The position numbers and the translations under genes are program-made. Positions 1 through 9,077 of a DNA stretch of 62,527 bases are shown here, one piece after another. Each line of letters begins with the position of its first letter. Position 1 is the first letter of the stretch. The stretch lies in the NCBI RefSeq assembly GCF_014230305.1, contig NZ_JACLAU010000020.1, positions 1 through 62,527 of the forward strand, written 5' to 3'. Under the pieces are notes generated by a model that did no database searches, was not told the DNA's origin, and worked only from the letters and a program-made list of their open reading frames with translations. The stretch is from Novosphingobium aerophilum. GTDB lineage: Bacteria > Pseudomonadota > Alphaproteobacteria > Sphingomonadales > Sphingomonadaceae.

Positions 1-1144
1 AAGCCTCGGCCCGGCGCGCCTCGAGCGGCCAGCCGGTCCAGACCGGCGGAGCGGCAGTGGGCGGCGGCGCGCCGCCGGTTGAGGCCGCGCCGGCCGCCCC
101 GGCAAGGGCGCCGACGGTCGCCGCCGGAGCGGGCACGATCCGCGCCGCAGCGGTCCAGCCGGCCAGGCCGATCGCCCCGGCCAGGGCATCGCGATCGATC
201 GCCATGCTCAGCGCCTCGCGGAACTCGGGCGCGGCGAGCGGTCCGGTGTCACTGACCACCGCCAGCCCGAACAGTCCCGCCGCCGGATCGATCTGCAAGG
301 CCCGCCGCGACAGTCCGGCCGCCGCCTGACCCAGCGGCAGATCGGCAAACCGTCCGCCCAGGACCACGGCCACATCGCCGCGCGTGAAGGCCTCGGTCGC
401 GGCGCGGGCGGTCAGGGCATGCAGCCGCACCGCGCGGCTGGGCGCGTCCTCGTCACTGAGCGGGGGCAGTCCGAGCCGCCGGGGCGGGATCTCGACCAGC
501 CGGAGGACTCCGGTTCCGGACGGGCGGCCCGAGCCGTCGCCCCGCGTCGCACCCTCTCCGCGCTTGCTATCACTCCCCTGGCCGGGACGGCCCCGGACGA
601 TTTCGAACGGGCCGCTCCCCTGCTGGCGCAGGCGCAGCGCAAGTTCCGGCTGGGCCAGCAGCTGGAGCAATTCGGGGACGGGCCGGGCCAGGCGCAGTTC
701 CAGCACCCGGTCGGTCATCACGCGCACCTCGGCGATGTCGGCCAGATCGAGACCCAGGGTGGTGCCTTGCAGGCCGGCCAGGGCCTGGCGCAGCGCGCGG
801 GCGACGTTCTGGCTGTTCAGCGGGGCCCCGCCGGGCCAGGTGCCATCGCGCAGGCGAAAGATGTAGCTGTCGCCATCGTCGGTCACGATCCAGCGATCGG
901 CCAGGGCGGGAACCACCTGGCCCTGGGCATCGAGCGCCACCAGACCCTGGGCCGTGGCGGCCTGGACCAGTTGCGCGGCCGGCCCCAGTCGCCCGCCCTG
1001 GTCCAGCAGGGCCGACGGCGCGCCGATCACCGCGACATCGAGCGCGCGATCATCATCGGACTGACAGGCGCCCAGCAGGGCGGCGAGGGACAGCAACGGT
1101 CCCATTCGCCGGACGGCACCGCTGAACCCGGGGTGGAAGCGCAT
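1..1144 (-). CDS. ABC-type peptide/solute-binding lipoprotein (SBP family 5), 3' end outside window
   Basis: The reverse frame is open from an ATG at 1144 through base 1, so the C-terminus is missing. The N-terminus is basic, followed by a short hydrophobic core and a lipobox ending in Cys27 (LLGAC), which predicts an inner-membrane-anchored periplasmic lipoprotein. The rest resembles family 5 extracellular binding proteins (oligopeptide/dipeptide/nickel type): a region LVALDAQGQVVPALADRW, then YIFRLRDGTWPGGAPLNSQN, and later FREALSMAIDRDALAGAIG, which match the usual order of blocks in that family. It would deliver a ligand to an ABC permease, but no permease is visible. A linker rich in Ser/Gly/Arg near residues 185-205 looks like a local insertion. 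An inner ATG at 1105 is an alternative start that still keeps the lipobox. The ligand cannot be inferred. Confidence 0.75.
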   Translation of the reverse strand, partial: MRFHPGFSGAVRRMGPLLSLAALLGACQSDDDRALDVAVIGAPSALLDQGGRLGPAAQLVQAATAQGLVALDAQGQVVPALADRWIVTDDGDSYIFRLRDGTWPGGAPLNSQNVARALRQALAGLQGTTLGLDLADIAEVRVMTDRVLELRLARPVPELLQLLAQPELALRLRQQGSGPFEIVRGRPGQGSDSKRGEGATRGDGSGRPSGTGVLRLVEIPPRRLGLPPLSDEDAPSRAVRLHALTARAATEAFTRGDVAVVLGGRFADLPLGQAAAGLSRRALQIDPAAGLFGLAVVSDTGPLAAPEFREALSMAIDRDALAGAIGLAGWTAAARIVPAPAATVGALAGAAGAASTGGAPPPTAAPPVWTGWPLEARRAEA

Positions 1145-1314
1145 GACGCATGGGGTAGGCGGGGGCGCGGCAGGGGGCAAGTCCGAAGCGGCCACGGCAG
1201 GGACCAAGCGGTCATGGCGGGGGCGGCGGGCTAGCCGGCTTGGGAACGCGGGAATGGGGAAACGGAGGACCGGGGGAACGGGGGACCGGGGCCGCGCGCG
1301 GCCGGACCGTCGGG

Positions 1315-1689
1315 TCAGATGACCTTGCGCACCGGCCCGCTGGACATCTGCGGCACGCCCGACAGGAGCTTGCGGCGGAAGGCTTCGTCGGGATCGGGCT
1401 GGGCCGGAAGCGGGGCGCGCGCTTGGGTGACGTCGATCTCTCGGACAAAGGCCACGCCGAAGCGGTTGCCCTGGACCCAGGCAACCGAGCCATCGACCCA
1501 GCCGACCTTGCGCAGGCTGACGCAGATCGCATCGCCACGGCCGACCGGTACGTCGCCTTCGGCCATCATCCCGCCGGAGGACAGATTGCGGACCTTGACC
1601 CGGTAATCCACCGGCTGACCCGCCAGGCGCAGGTCTGCCAGGATGAACAGGCTGTCACGCGAGATATGTCGGTTGTCGCCGTCGCCCAT
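1315..1689 (-). CDS. PilZ domain protein
   Basis: This 124-residue soluble protein has the two PilZ signatures for cyclic-di-GMP binding: an RxxxR motif (RHISR) at residues 7-11 and an NLSSGGM (D/NxSxxG-type) motif near residue 35, followed by beta-rich sequence (VGWVDGSVAWVQGNRFGVAFV) typical of the PilZ barrel. I chose the ATG at 1689 because it puts the RxxxR motif at the N-terminus; the frame is open for 30 codons further upstream, but that stretch does not look like protein. Single-domain PilZ proteins like this are common in sphingomonads. The effector target is unknown. It lies alone between the lipoprotein gene and dksA, on the same strand as both. Confidence 0.8.
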   Translation of the reverse strand: MGDGDNRHISRDSLFILADLRLAGQPVDYRVKVRNLSSGGMMAEGDVPVGRGDAICVSLRKVGWVDGSVAWVQGNRFGVAFVREIDVTQARAPLPAQPDPDEAFRRKLLSGVPQMSSGPVRKVI

Positions 1690-1852
1690 CGTACCACTTG
1701 CGTCCCATGACCTGATCACGTGTCGATTGCCGACATCGTGCGCATCGTTGTGACGGGAATACTGCTGGAAAGCAAACAAGCGGTTAACGATTGTAGCCGT
1801 TTGTACCCGGGCTTTTGCCGCGGCCGGCGGGCCGGATCACCGGCAGGCCGAA

Positions 1853-2311
1853 TCAGTCGTCGCGCGAGATCTTCTCGCGCCGCTCGTGCGCTTCCTGCGC
1901 CTCGACGGTCATGGTTGCGATCGGACGGGCGATCAACCGGCCCAGACCGATCGGTTCGCCGGTGACCTCGCAGTAGCCGTATTCGCCCTCCTCGATCCGG
2001 CGCAGGGCCGAGTCGATCTTGGCGATCAGCTTGCGCTGGCGGTCGCGGGTGCGCAGTTCGATGCCCCAGTCGGTTTCGCTCGAGGCGCGGTCATTCAGAT
2101 CGGGCTCGCGAATCGGGCCATCCTGCAATTGCTGCAGGGTATCGGCCGATGATTCGTGGATCGCCTTCTTCCAGGCCTGCAGCAGGCGCCGGAAATAGTC
2201 GAGCTGGGCATCGTTCATGTAGGGCTCGTCGGCCTGGGGCGAATAGTCCCCCGCGATCGACCGCTTCGCCTTGACCAGAATGTCGATGTCGTCAGCGACC
2301 GAAGTGGGCAT
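1853..2311 (-). CDS. dksA: RNA polymerase-binding transcription factor DksA
   Basis: The 152-residue product has the DksA/TraR layout: a long helical N-terminal part that forms the coiled coil reaching into the RNA polymerase secondary channel, then a C-terminal globular block GEYGYCEVTGEPIGLGRLI...EAQEAHERREK. Together with ppGpp, DksA adjusts rRNA and amino-acid promoters during the stringent response. Unlike the E. coli protein, which has four zinc-binding cysteines, only one Cys is visible here (in GYCEVTGEP), as is usual in alphaproteobacterial DksA. An acidic pair expected at the coiled-coil tip is not obvious by eye. It is divergent from the Sel1 gene at 2603 and has its own promoter candidate. 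Confidence 0.93.
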   Translation of the reverse strand: MPTSVADDIDILVKAKRSIAGDYSPQADEPYMNDAQLDYFRRLLQAWKKAIHESSADTLQQLQDGPIREPDLNDRASSETDWGIELRTRDRQRKLIAKIDSALRRIEEGEYGYCEVTGEPIGLGRLIARPIATMTVEAQEAHERREKISRDD

Positions 2312-2397
2312 GGGAATCGTGTGCTCCAGACCAGAAACCGCGGGCCTGCCGATGGCCCCGGATGCTTCGGACGGGGCCGCCAGCCAAGTTGAGCGCG

Positions 2398-2426
2398 CCT
2401 ATAAGAGCCGCGCCCGTTCCGCACAA
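2398..2426 (-). promoter_or_regulatory. Candidate sigma-70-type promoter of dksA
   Basis: On the minus strand a -35-like TTGTGC (2426-2421) is separated by exactly 17 bp from a -10-like TATAGG (2403-2398). This would give a leader of about 80 nt before the dksA ATG. The match to consensus is moderate (3/6 and 4/6), so this is a visual call only. Confidence 0.35.
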
Positions 2427-2602
2427 GCGCAATGATCCCGCCCCGGTGCCGCCCTGCTCCCGCTGGTCTCCCGGCTCGCAGCAACCAGGGGCGGCAGGAC
2501 ATCGATGGTCTTAACCTTTTGTTGACCATCCTCCTTCAGCTTGCCTCCAGAGGGCCGATGATCGGGGGACCGATCGGCCGCAGTTTCTTGGGGGTAATCA
2601 CT

Positions 2603-2941
2603 ATGGGTGCAAACTGGATCAGGCCGGTCGACGTCGCACCGGCGGTCGTGTCCGTCACACCGGAGGCCGATCTGCTGGTCGCCACCTGCCTCGCCGCGGC
2701 TTCGGCCGGCGAGATCAGCGCCTACTTCGATCTGGGCGTGGCCTATTCGACCGGCAGCCACGGGGCCCCGGTCGATCTGGTCGAGGCGCACAAGTGGTTC
2801 AACCTGGCGGCCGTGGCCGGCTACGAGGATGCCGCCCAGTGCCGCGCCGACGTGGCCGAGGAAATGACCGCGCGCGAGATCGCCGAGGCCCAGCGCCGGG
2901 CCCGCGAGTGGATCGCCGCCGGATCGCGCGCCGCCGCCTGA
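2603..2941 (+). CDS. Sel1-repeat (TPR-like) protein
   Basis: A 112-residue protein with one clear Sel1-like unit: AYFDLGVAYSTGSHGAPVDLVEAHKWFNLAAVAGYEDA, followed by a helical charged tail (EMTAREIAEAQRRAREW). Sel1 repeats are helix-turn-helix scaffolds for protein contacts. There is no signal peptide, so it should be cytoplasmic. I used the ATG at 2603, preceded by a purine-rich GGGGGT; the frame is open upstream, but that part does not look like protein. A TTAACC-containing sequence at 2511-2525 lies about 80 bp upstream and could be a regulator site. The partner is unknown. Confidence 0.75.
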   Translation: MGANWIRPVDVAPAVVSVTPEADLLVATCLAAASAGEISAYFDLGVAYSTGSHGAPVDLVEAHKWFNLAAVAGYEDAAQCRADVAEEMTAREIAEAQRRAREWIAAGSRAAA

Positions 2942-3094
2942 TCCGGCCACCGGCTGATCCGCCTACCAGCCGACAGGCGCCGCCACGGCGGGCGCAATCC
3001 GCAGGTTTGACTGCGGACAGGGCGTGGCCAGCTTGGCCTCGCGCCACGATTTCCCTAAGGGGCCCCGGTCGAAACCACCGCAGGGACCCTCCAC

Positions 3095-4684
3095 ATGACC
3101 GCCATCACCCTTCGCCGCGCGCTGCTCTCCGTTTCGGACAAGGCGGGGCTGGTCGATCTGGGGCGGGCCCTGGCCGCCCGCGGGGTCGAACTCGTGTCGA
3201 CCGGCGGCACCGCCGGGGCGCTCCGCGAGGCCGGACTGGCGGTCAAGGACATCTCCGAGCTGACCGGCTTTCCCGAGATGATGGACGGCCGGGTCAAGAC
3301 CCTTCATCCCAAGGTCCACGGCGGGCTGCTGGCCGTGCGCGACAACCCCGAACATGCCGCCGCCATGGCCGAGCACGCGATCGGCGCGATCGATCTGGTG
3401 GTGGTGAACCTCTATCCGTTCGAGGCCACCGTGGCCAAGGGCGCCGCCCGTGACGAGATCATCGAGAACATCGACATCGGCGGGCCGAGCATGGTCCGCT
3501 CGGCGGCGAAGAACCACGCCTACGTGACAATCGTCACCGATCCGGCCGACTACCCGGCGCTGCTGGCCGAGCTGGAGGCGGGCGACGGTGCGACCGGCTA
3601 CGACTTCCGCCGCCGCATGGCCGGCAAGGCCTATGCCGCCACGGCCGCTTACGATTCGATGATCTCGCAGTGGTTCGCCTTCGCCGATCAGGGCGAAACC
3701 TTCCCCGAGACGCTGGCGATCACCGGCCGCCGGGCGACGACGCTGCGCTATGGCGAGAATCCGCACCAGGCCGCGGCGCTCTACACCCCGGTCGGCCCGC
3801 ACAGCCGCGGCATCGCCCAGGCCGAACAGGTCCAGGGCAAGGAGCTGTCCTACAACAACTACAACGATGCCGATGCCGCGCTGGAGCTGTGCGCGGAATT
3901 CAGGGGCCAGGACCCCGCGGTGGTGATCGTGAAGCACGCCAACCCCTGCGGCGTGGCCCAGGGCGCCAGCCTGCTCGAGGCGTGGCACGGCGCGCTGCAG
4001 TGCGATTCGGTCTCGGCCTTCGGCGGCATCGTCGCGGTGAACCGCGAACTGGACGGCGCGACCGCCGCGGCGATCTGCGAGATCTTCACCGAGGTGGTGG
4101 TCGCACCCTCGGCCACGCCCGAGGCGCTGGCCGCCTTCGCCCGCAAGAAGAACCTGCGCCTGCTGCTGACCGGCGATCTGCCCGATCCGCGGCGGCCGGG
4201 CCTGCAGGTCAAGCCGATCACCGGCGGCCTGCTGGTGCAGACCCGCGACAATGGGGCTATCTCAGCCTCCGATCTCAAGGTCGTCACCCAGCGCGCGCCG
4301 ACCGAACAGGAACTGAAGGACTGCCTGTTCGCCTGGACCGTGGCGCGCCACGTCAAGTCGAACGCGATCGTCTATGCCAAGGACGGGATCACCGCCGGTA
4401 TCGGGGCCGGGCAGATGAACCGCCGCGACAGTTCGCGCATCGCGGCGACCAAGGCGGCCGAAGCGGCGCAGACCTATGGCTGGGCGCAATCGCGCACGGT
4501 CGGCTCGGCCGTGGCGTCGGACGCCTTCTTCCCCTTTGCCGACGGCCTGCTGGCAGCGGCGGAAGCGGGCGCCACCGCCGTGATCCAGCCGGGCGGATCG
4601 ATCCGCGACGACGAGGTCATCGCGGCGGCCGATGCGGCGGGCCTGGCGATGGTCTTCACCGGGATGCGCCATTTCCGCCACTGA
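3095..4684 (+). CDS. purH: Bifunctional AICAR formyltransferase / IMP cyclohydrolase
   Basis: At 529 residues this is full length for PurH, which carries out the last two steps of IMP synthesis: formylation of AICAR with 10-formyl-THF, then ring closure. The N-terminal MGS-like IMP cyclohydrolase domain (about residues 1-195) shows [14 protein letters not shown] and [16 protein letters not shown]. The C-terminal transformylase domain carries the active-site block [10 protein letters not shown] near residue 280 and the closing [30 protein letters not shown] typical of the family. The ATG at 3095 follows a 150-bp gap in which no ZTP riboswitch could be made out. It is followed by a small membrane protein and msrA on the same strand. 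Confidence 0.97.
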   Translation: MTAITLRRALLSVSDKAGLVDLGRALAARGVELVSTGGTAGALREAGLAVKDISELTGFPEMMDGRVKTLHPKVHGGLLAVRDNPEHAAAMAEHAIGAIDLVVVNLYPFEATVAKGAARDEIIENIDIGGPSMVRSAAKNHAYVTIVTDPADYPALLAELEAGDGATGYDFRRRMAGKAYAATAAYDSMISQWFAFADQGETFPETLAITGRRATTLRYGENPHQAAALYTPVGPHSRGIAQAEQVQGKELSYNNYNDADAALELCAEFRGQDPAVVIVKHANPCGVAQGASLLEAWHGALQCDSVSAFGGIVAVNRELDGATAAAICEIFTEVVVAPSATPEALAAFARKKNLRLLLTGDLPDPRRPGLQVKPITGGLLVQTRDNGAISASDLKVVTQRAPTEQELKDCLFAWTVARHVKSNAIVYAKDGITAGIGAGQMNRRDSSRIAATKAAEAAQTYGWAQSRTVGSAVASDAFFPFADGLLAAAEAGATAVIQPGGSIRDDEVIAAADAAGLAMVFTGMRHFRH

Positions 4685-4861
4685 TCCCGCCCCCGGAGCG
4701 CGAGGAGGACGCGGGGAGGACGCGGGAAGCAAGCGAGGCCCAACGGTTCGTCGCACCCAACCCGCGCTTCGCCGCAACGCAGCATGGCGGTCACACTCCG
4801 GAAACCCTATGTTCCCCACGCGGCGCATTCCCGTTCCGCATCCTCGCGAGTTGCCGCCACC

Positions 4862-5020
4862 ATGGGCCTGTTCCAAGCCGACCTGATCCGCTCCTTCGCC
4901 GTGGGCTTTGTCCTGGGCGCCATCGGACTGTTCGTGGCAATGGGATCGGGCGCCGAGGACATGGGCAATGCGATGGTGCCGCATGCCGTGGCGGCCCCCG
5001 CCCAGCCCGACCAGCCGTGA
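4862..5020 (+). CDS. Small single-span membrane protein, unknown function
   Basis: A 52-residue product with one hydrophobic helix (SFAVGFVLGAIGLFVAMG) and a short polar, Ala/Pro-rich tail, so probably a small inner-membrane protein. I chose the ATG at 4862 because the membrane segment then follows a short polar N-terminus; the frame is open upstream to 4784, but that stretch is Ser/Arg-rich and lacks domain character. The stop overlaps the GTG start of msrA by 4 bp (GTGA), which suggests translational coupling. I do not recognise a family. Confidence 0.55.
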   Translation: MGLFQADLIRSFAVGFVLGAIGLFVAMGSGAEDMGNAMVPHAVAAPAQPDQP

Positions 5021-5757
5021 CGCGCCGGACGGCTCAAACGCCATCCGCTCCCGGGCGCCGCCTGGCTGCCCTGACCACCATCGCTGCCGCCACCGCACCG
5101 GCCCTGATCGGACTCGCCCTCATCGCACTGGCCCTGATCGGGGCGCGACCCGCCGCGGCCGAACCCTATGCGCCGGCGGCGCGGGTTGTCGCGGACGAGG
5201 GCCCGGGCCTGCAGACCGCGCTGTTCGCCGGCGGATGCTTCTGGGGCATCGAGGCGGTGTTCAGCCATGTCCGCGGCGTACAGAGCGTGGTCTCGGGCTA
5301 TCACGGCGGCACGGTTCGCGCGCCCGGCTACGAGGACGTGTCGAGCGGACGCACCGGCCATGCCGAAACCGTCAGGGTCCGCTACGATCCGCGGGTGGTC
5401 CGCTATGACCAGTTGCTGCGGGTGTTCTTCTCGGTCGGGGCCGATCCGACCCTGCTCAACCGCCAGGGCCCGGACGTGGGCACCCAGTACCGCTCGGCGC
5501 TGATCCCGCTCAACGAGGCCCAGCGCCGCATGGCCCAGGCCTATCTCGCCCAGCTGGGCCAGTCCGGCCTGTGGCAGAATCCGATCGTCACCCGGATCGA
5601 GCCCTATCGCACGTTCTACCCGGCCGAGGCCTATCATCAGGACTTCGCCGCCGAAAACCCGCTGCACGGCTACATCCGCCGGTGGGACGCGCCCAAGATC
5701 GAGGCGCTCAAGCGCCAGTTCCCGCAACTGTACAAGTCGGCCTTCACCCGCGGCTAG
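5017..5757 (+). CDS. msrA: Peptide-methionine (S)-S-oxide reductase, exported
   Basis: A 246-residue MsrA with the active-site motif GGCFWG followed by GIEAVF, and family blocks VVSGYHGG, GHAETVRVRYDP and YHQDFAAENP. MsrA reduces methionine-S-sulfoxide in proteins. The first about 48 residues form a basic N-terminus plus a long Ala/Leu/Ile stretch ending ARPAAAEP, a probable Sec signal peptide, so the enzyme should act in the periplasm. The catalytic Cys is the only cysteine I can find in the mature region, so resolving cysteines seem absent. The GTG at 5017 overlaps the upstream stop; other in-frame starts would cut into the signal peptide. Confidence 0.9.
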   Translation: MTRRTAQTPSAPGRRLAALTTIAAATAPALIGLALIALALIGARPAAAEPYAPAARVVADEGPGLQTALFAGGCFWGIEAVFSHVRGVQSVVSGYHGGTVRAPGYEDVSSGRTGHAETVRVRYDPRVVRYDQLLRVFFSVGADPTLLNRQGPDVGTQYRSALIPLNEAQRRMAQAYLAQLGQSGLWQNPIVTRIEPYRTFYPAEAYHQDFAAENPLHGYIRRWDAPKIEALKRQFPQLYKSAFTRG

Positions 5758-5777
5758 GTCGTGACTATCTTGCCGGG

Positions 5778-6308
5778 ATGAAGCATCATCGCGGCATGAC
5801 GGGACATCATCATCACGAACACTCGGGCACGGGCCTGATCGAGGCCGCCCGCGGCGCCCTGCTGGCGGCCGACGAGCAGTGGACCGACATGCGCGCCGAT
5901 GTCTTCACGGCGCTGGCCGGGCAGACTCGGCCGGTGTCCGCCTATGACGTGGCGGACCGGGTCACGGCCACGCGGGGCAAGCGGGTGGCGGCCAACAGCG
6001 TCTACCGCATCCTCGACCTGTTCGTGCGGACCAACCTGGCCCGCCGGATCGAGAGCGCCAACGCCTATGTCGCCAATCCCCATCCGGGTTGCCGGCACGA
6101 TTGTATGTTCCTGATCTGCGACGCCTGCGGCAGCGCCACCCATGTCGACGACGACCGGCTGGCCGCCACGCTGCACGAGGCGGCGCAGCGCGCCGGCTTT
6201 GCCGAGGTGCGCCCGGTGATCGAGCTGCGCGGCATCTGCGCGCACTGTTCAGGCGAGGGAATCACACCAAGGGTCGAGGCAATCGACTCGCCGGGATCGA
6301 GCGTGTAA
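5778..6308 (+). CDS. Fur-family metal regulator, Zur-like
   Basis: This 176-residue protein has the Fur fold: an N-terminal winged helix (about 20-105) with [12 protein letters not shown] and the recognition region [23 protein letters not shown], then a dimerisation domain with two CxxC pairs (ICDAC near 113 and ICAHC near 154) for structural zinc. A His-rich N-terminus ([14 protein letters not shown]) is unusual and could bind zinc or nickel. The position of the CxxC pairs and the RILDLF block fit Zur better than Fur, but this is inference. It starts 20 bp after msrA and is followed 10 bp later by dxs, on one strand. A second ATG at 5796 would drop two of the histidines but keep HHHHEH. Confidence 0.85.
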   Translation: MKHHRGMTGHHHHEHSGTGLIEAARGALLAADEQWTDMRADVFTALAGQTRPVSAYDVADRVTATRGKRVAANSVYRILDLFVRTNLARRIESANAYVANPHPGCRHDCMFLICDACGSATHVDDDRLAATLHEAAQRAGFAEVRPVIELRGICAHCSGEGITPRVEAIDSPGSSV

Positions 6309-6318
6309 GCCCCGTTCG

Positions 6319-8253
6319 ATGAATGCCAACTCGTCCCCCGCTCCGGCGACTCCGCTGCTCGATACCGTCACCCTGCCGGAGGATCTGCGCAAGCTCCCCG
6401 TCGGCCAGCTCAAGCAGCTTGCCGACGAGTTGCGGGCCGAGATGATCGCCGCCGTCGGCCAGACCGGCGGACACCTCGGTTCGGGCCTGGGCGTGGTCGA
6501 GCTGACCGTGGCGATCCACTATGTGTTCGATACGCCGCGCGACCGGCTGATCTGGGACGTCGGCCACCAGGCCTATCCGCACAAGATCCTGACCGGGCGG
6601 CGGGACCGCATCCGCACGATCCGCCAGGGCGGCGGCCTGTCCGGCTTCACCAAGCGCAGCGAAAGCGAATACGATCCGTTCGGCACGGCCCATTCGTCCA
6701 CGTCGATTTCGGCCGCACTGGGCTTTGCCGTGGCCAACAAGCTGGCCGGACAGCCGGGCAAGGGCATCGCCGTGATCGGGGACGGGGCGATGAGCGCGGG
6801 CATGGCCTATGAGGCGATGAACAACGCCCATGCCGCGGGCAATCGCCTGATCGTGATCCTGAACGACAACGACATGTCGATCGCCCCGCCGGTGGGTGGG
6901 CTGTCCGCCTATCTCGCGCGGCTCGTCTCGTCGCGGCCGTTCCTGGGCCTGCGCGACACGCTGCGGCGCCTGTCGCGGCGCCTGCCCGGACCGCTGCACA
7001 AGGCCGCGAAGAAGACCGACGAGTTCGCCCGCGGCATGGCGATGGGCGGCACCCTGTTCGAGGAGCTGGGCTTCTACTACGTCGGCCCCGTGGACGGTCA
7101 CAATCTGGAGCACCTGATCCCGGTGCTGGAGAACGTGCGCGACGCCGCCGAGGGCCCCTGCCTGATCCACGTGGTGACCAAGAAGGGCAAGGGCTATGCC
7201 CCGGCCGAGGCGGCCGCCGACAAGTACCACGGGGTGCAGAAGTTCGATGTCATCACCGGCGAACAGGTGAAGAGCGCCGGCGGCCCGCCGAGCTACACCA
7301 ACGTCTTCGCCCAGGCCCTGGTCGCCGAGGCCGAGCGCGATCCGACGGTCTGCGCGATCACCGCGGCCATGCCTTCGGGGACCGGGATCGACAAGTTCAC
7401 CAGCCGCTTCCCCGATCGCAGCTTCGACGTGGGCATCGCCGAGCAGCACGCGGTGACCTTCGCCGCCGGCCTGGCCGCCCAGGGCATGCGGCCGTTCTGC
7501 GCGATCTATTCCACCTTCCTGCAGCGCGCCTATGACCAGGTGGTGCATGACGTGGCCATCCAGAACCTGCCGGTGCGCTTCGCGATCGACCGCGCCGGGC
7601 TGGTCGGGGCCGACGGTGCGACCCATGCCGGATCGTTCGACGTCACCTACCTCGCCTCGCTCCCCAACATGGTGGTCATGGCCGCGGCCGACGAGGCCGA
7701 ACTGGTGCACATGACGCATACCGCCGCCCTGCATGACAGCGGCCCGATCGCCTTCCGCTACCCGCGCGGAAACGGGGTGGGGGTGCCGATGCCGGCGGTG
7801 CCCGAGCGGCTGGAGATCGGCAAGGGCCGGATTGTCCGCCAGGGCAGCAAGGTGGCGCTGCTGTCGCTCGGCACGCGGCTGGCCGAGGCGCTCAAGGCGG
7901 CCGACCAGCTCGATGCCCGCGGGCTGTCGACCACGGTGGCCGACCTGCGCTTTGCCAAGCCGCTCGACGAGGAGCTGATCCGCCGCCTGATGGCCACGCA
8001 CGAGGTGGTGGTGACGATCGAGGAAGGATCGATCGGCGGGCTCGGGGCCCATGTCCTGACCCTGGCGAGCGACGAGGGGCTGACCGACGCGGGCCTCAAG
8101 ATCCGCACCATGCGCCTGCCCGACCTGTTCCAGGACCACGACAGCCCCGACAAGCAGTACGACACGGCCCGGCTCAACGCGCCGCACATTGTCGAGACCG
8201 TTCTGGCCGCGCTGCGGCACAACAGCGCGGGGGTCGAGGAGGCCCGCGCCTGA
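6319..8253 (+). CDS. dxs: 1-deoxy-D-xylulose-5-phosphate synthase
   Basis: At 644 residues this is a full-length DXS, the thiamine-diphosphate enzyme that condenses pyruvate and glyceraldehyde-3-phosphate to start the MEP isoprenoid pathway. Visible blocks are [25 protein letters not shown] at the N-terminus, the ThDP/Mg motif [17 protein letters not shown] near residue 154, the transketolase-like [17 protein letters not shown] with the catalytic Glu, and [16 protein letters not shown] in the pyrimidine domain. The MEP product feeds ubiquinone, carotenoid and hopanoid synthesis. The stop overlaps the start of the following small membrane protein (TGATG), so the pair is likely co-translated. 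Confidence 0.97.
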   Translation: MNANSSPAPATPLLDTVTLPEDLRKLPVGQLKQLADELRAEMIAAVGQTGGHLGSGLGVVELTVAIHYVFDTPRDRLIWDVGHQAYPHKILTGRRDRIRTIRQGGGLSGFTKRSESEYDPFGTAHSSTSISAALGFAVANKLAGQPGKGIAVIGDGAMSAGMAYEAMNNAHAAGNRLIVILNDNDMSIAPPVGGLSAYLARLVSSRPFLGLRDTLRRLSRRLPGPLHKAAKKTDEFARGMAMGGTLFEELGFYYVGPVDGHNLEHLIPVLENVRDAAEGPCLIHVVTKKGKGYAPAEAAADKYHGVQKFDVITGEQVKSAGGPPSYTNVFAQALVAEAERDPTVCAITAAMPSGTGIDKFTSRFPDRSFDVGIAEQHAVTFAAGLAAQGMRPFCAIYSTFLQRAYDQVVHDVAIQNLPVRFAIDRAGLVGADGATHAGSFDVTYLASLPNMVVMAAADEAELVHMTHTAALHDSGPIAFRYPRGNGVGVPMPAVPERLEIGKGRIVRQGSKVALLSLGTRLAEALKAADQLDARGLSTTVADLRFAKPLDEELIRRLMATHEVVVTIEEGSIGGLGAHVLTLASDEGLTDAGLKIRTMRLPDLFQDHDSPDKQYDTARLNAPHIVETVLAALRHNSAGVEEARA

Positions 8254-8570
8254 TGGCGCCGCCCGACCCGGTTGCTCCCGCTTCAACCCCGCCGGTCGGG
8301 GCCGCAGCCCGGCCCGTTCTGCCCCACTGGCAGGCCGCGCTGCTGCGCGGGCTGGTCCTGGTCGGCGCGGTCTTTGCCTTCGGCGGGGCGCTGACGCTGT
8401 TTTCGCTGGGCTTGCTGGCCAACGGCCGGGGCATTGCGGCCCTCAATTTCAGCTGGACGATGTTCGGCTTCAGCCTGGCCGCCGGGCTGGCCCAGGCCAC
8501 GCTGTCGTGGCTGGGCTGTCGTTCGGCCTGGCGCTGGATCGGCGAACGGGAAGGGGCGCGGGGCAACTGA
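8253..8570 (+). CDS. Small membrane protein with two helices, unknown
   Basis: A 105-residue protein with a Pro-rich cytoplasmic-looking N-terminus and two hydrophobic segments (residues about 29-54 and 64-88: LRGLVLVGAVFAFGGALTLFSLGL and FSWTMFGFSLAAGLAQATLSWL). No catalytic motif or known family is apparent. The start overlaps the dxs stop by 1 bp, so it is probably expressed with dxs. The next gene is on the opposite strand, 37 bp away. Confidence 0.6.
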   Translation: MAPPDPVAPASTPPVGAAARPVLPHWQAALLRGLVLVGAVFAFGGALTLFSLGLLANGRGIAALNFSWTMFGFSLAAGLAQATLSWLGCRSAWRWIGEREGARGN

Positions 8571-8607
8571 CCCGGCCGCGCCGCCGCGCGATCAGGCGTG
8601 CTCGGGC

Positions 8608-8898
8608 TCAGGTATCGTCGGAGAGGGGATCGATCACCGCGGCATCGTGCCCGGTCCCGCTCGACAGGAAGACCAGCCCCATCAGGGCAACGGTCAGCAT
8701 GATGGTGCCACCGATGCCCAGCGCGGTGGCGATGTAGAGGTTGATCGAGACCAGGCCGTTCTCCGCGAACAGCCAGGCCAGGATGACCGCAATCACCGCC
8801 AGGGTGATCCACCCGGTCAGCCGCATCATCCGCTTGTAGCGGGCCCAGGCGTGGGCCGCGTTGCGGGGATCGTCGAGCGGGGACGGCGGGATGGTCAT
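8608..8898 (-). CDS. Small membrane protein with two helices, unknown
   Basis: A 96-residue protein that starts MTIPPSPLDDPRNAAHAWARYKRMMR and has two membrane segments (LTGWITLAVIAVILAWLFA and LYIATALGIGGTIMLTVALMGLVFLSS). It resembles small conserved sphingomonad membrane proteins, but I cannot name the family. The ATG at 8898 was preferred because the frame upstream encodes only low-complexity Pro/Ala/Gly/Arg. Convergent with the membrane protein after dxs and divergent from the CBS gene at 9078. Confidence 0.65.
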   Translation of the reverse strand: MTIPPSPLDDPRNAAHAWARYKRMMRLTGWITLAVIAVILAWLFAENGLVSINLYIATALGIGGTIMLTVALMGLVFLSSGTGHDAAVIDPLSDDT

Positions 8899-9077
8899 GC
8901 CTGCGCCAATGGGCCAGCCCGCGGCGCCGTGCAATGCCCCTTTCGGGCCGCGCCGCGCCGGACGCGACGAAGCGGGAGCGGCACCGGTTGGGGGTGGCGC
9001 TTTGCCGGGGGCCATGGCATCCTTGCCCGGGCAAGGTCCGGCGGAGCTGCGCCGGATCAACAGGGGGAGAGCTGTCC

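Noticed and set aside
2942..3094. A possible ZTP (pfl) riboswitch upstream of purH
   Set aside because: purH genes often carry one, but I could not find the conserved core of that motif; the stretch holds only a short GC-rich hairpin.
4784..4861. Longer start for the small membrane protein
   Set aside because: The additional 26 residues are Ser/Arg/Val-rich with no family resemblance, and the ATG at 4862 leads directly into the hydrophobic helix.
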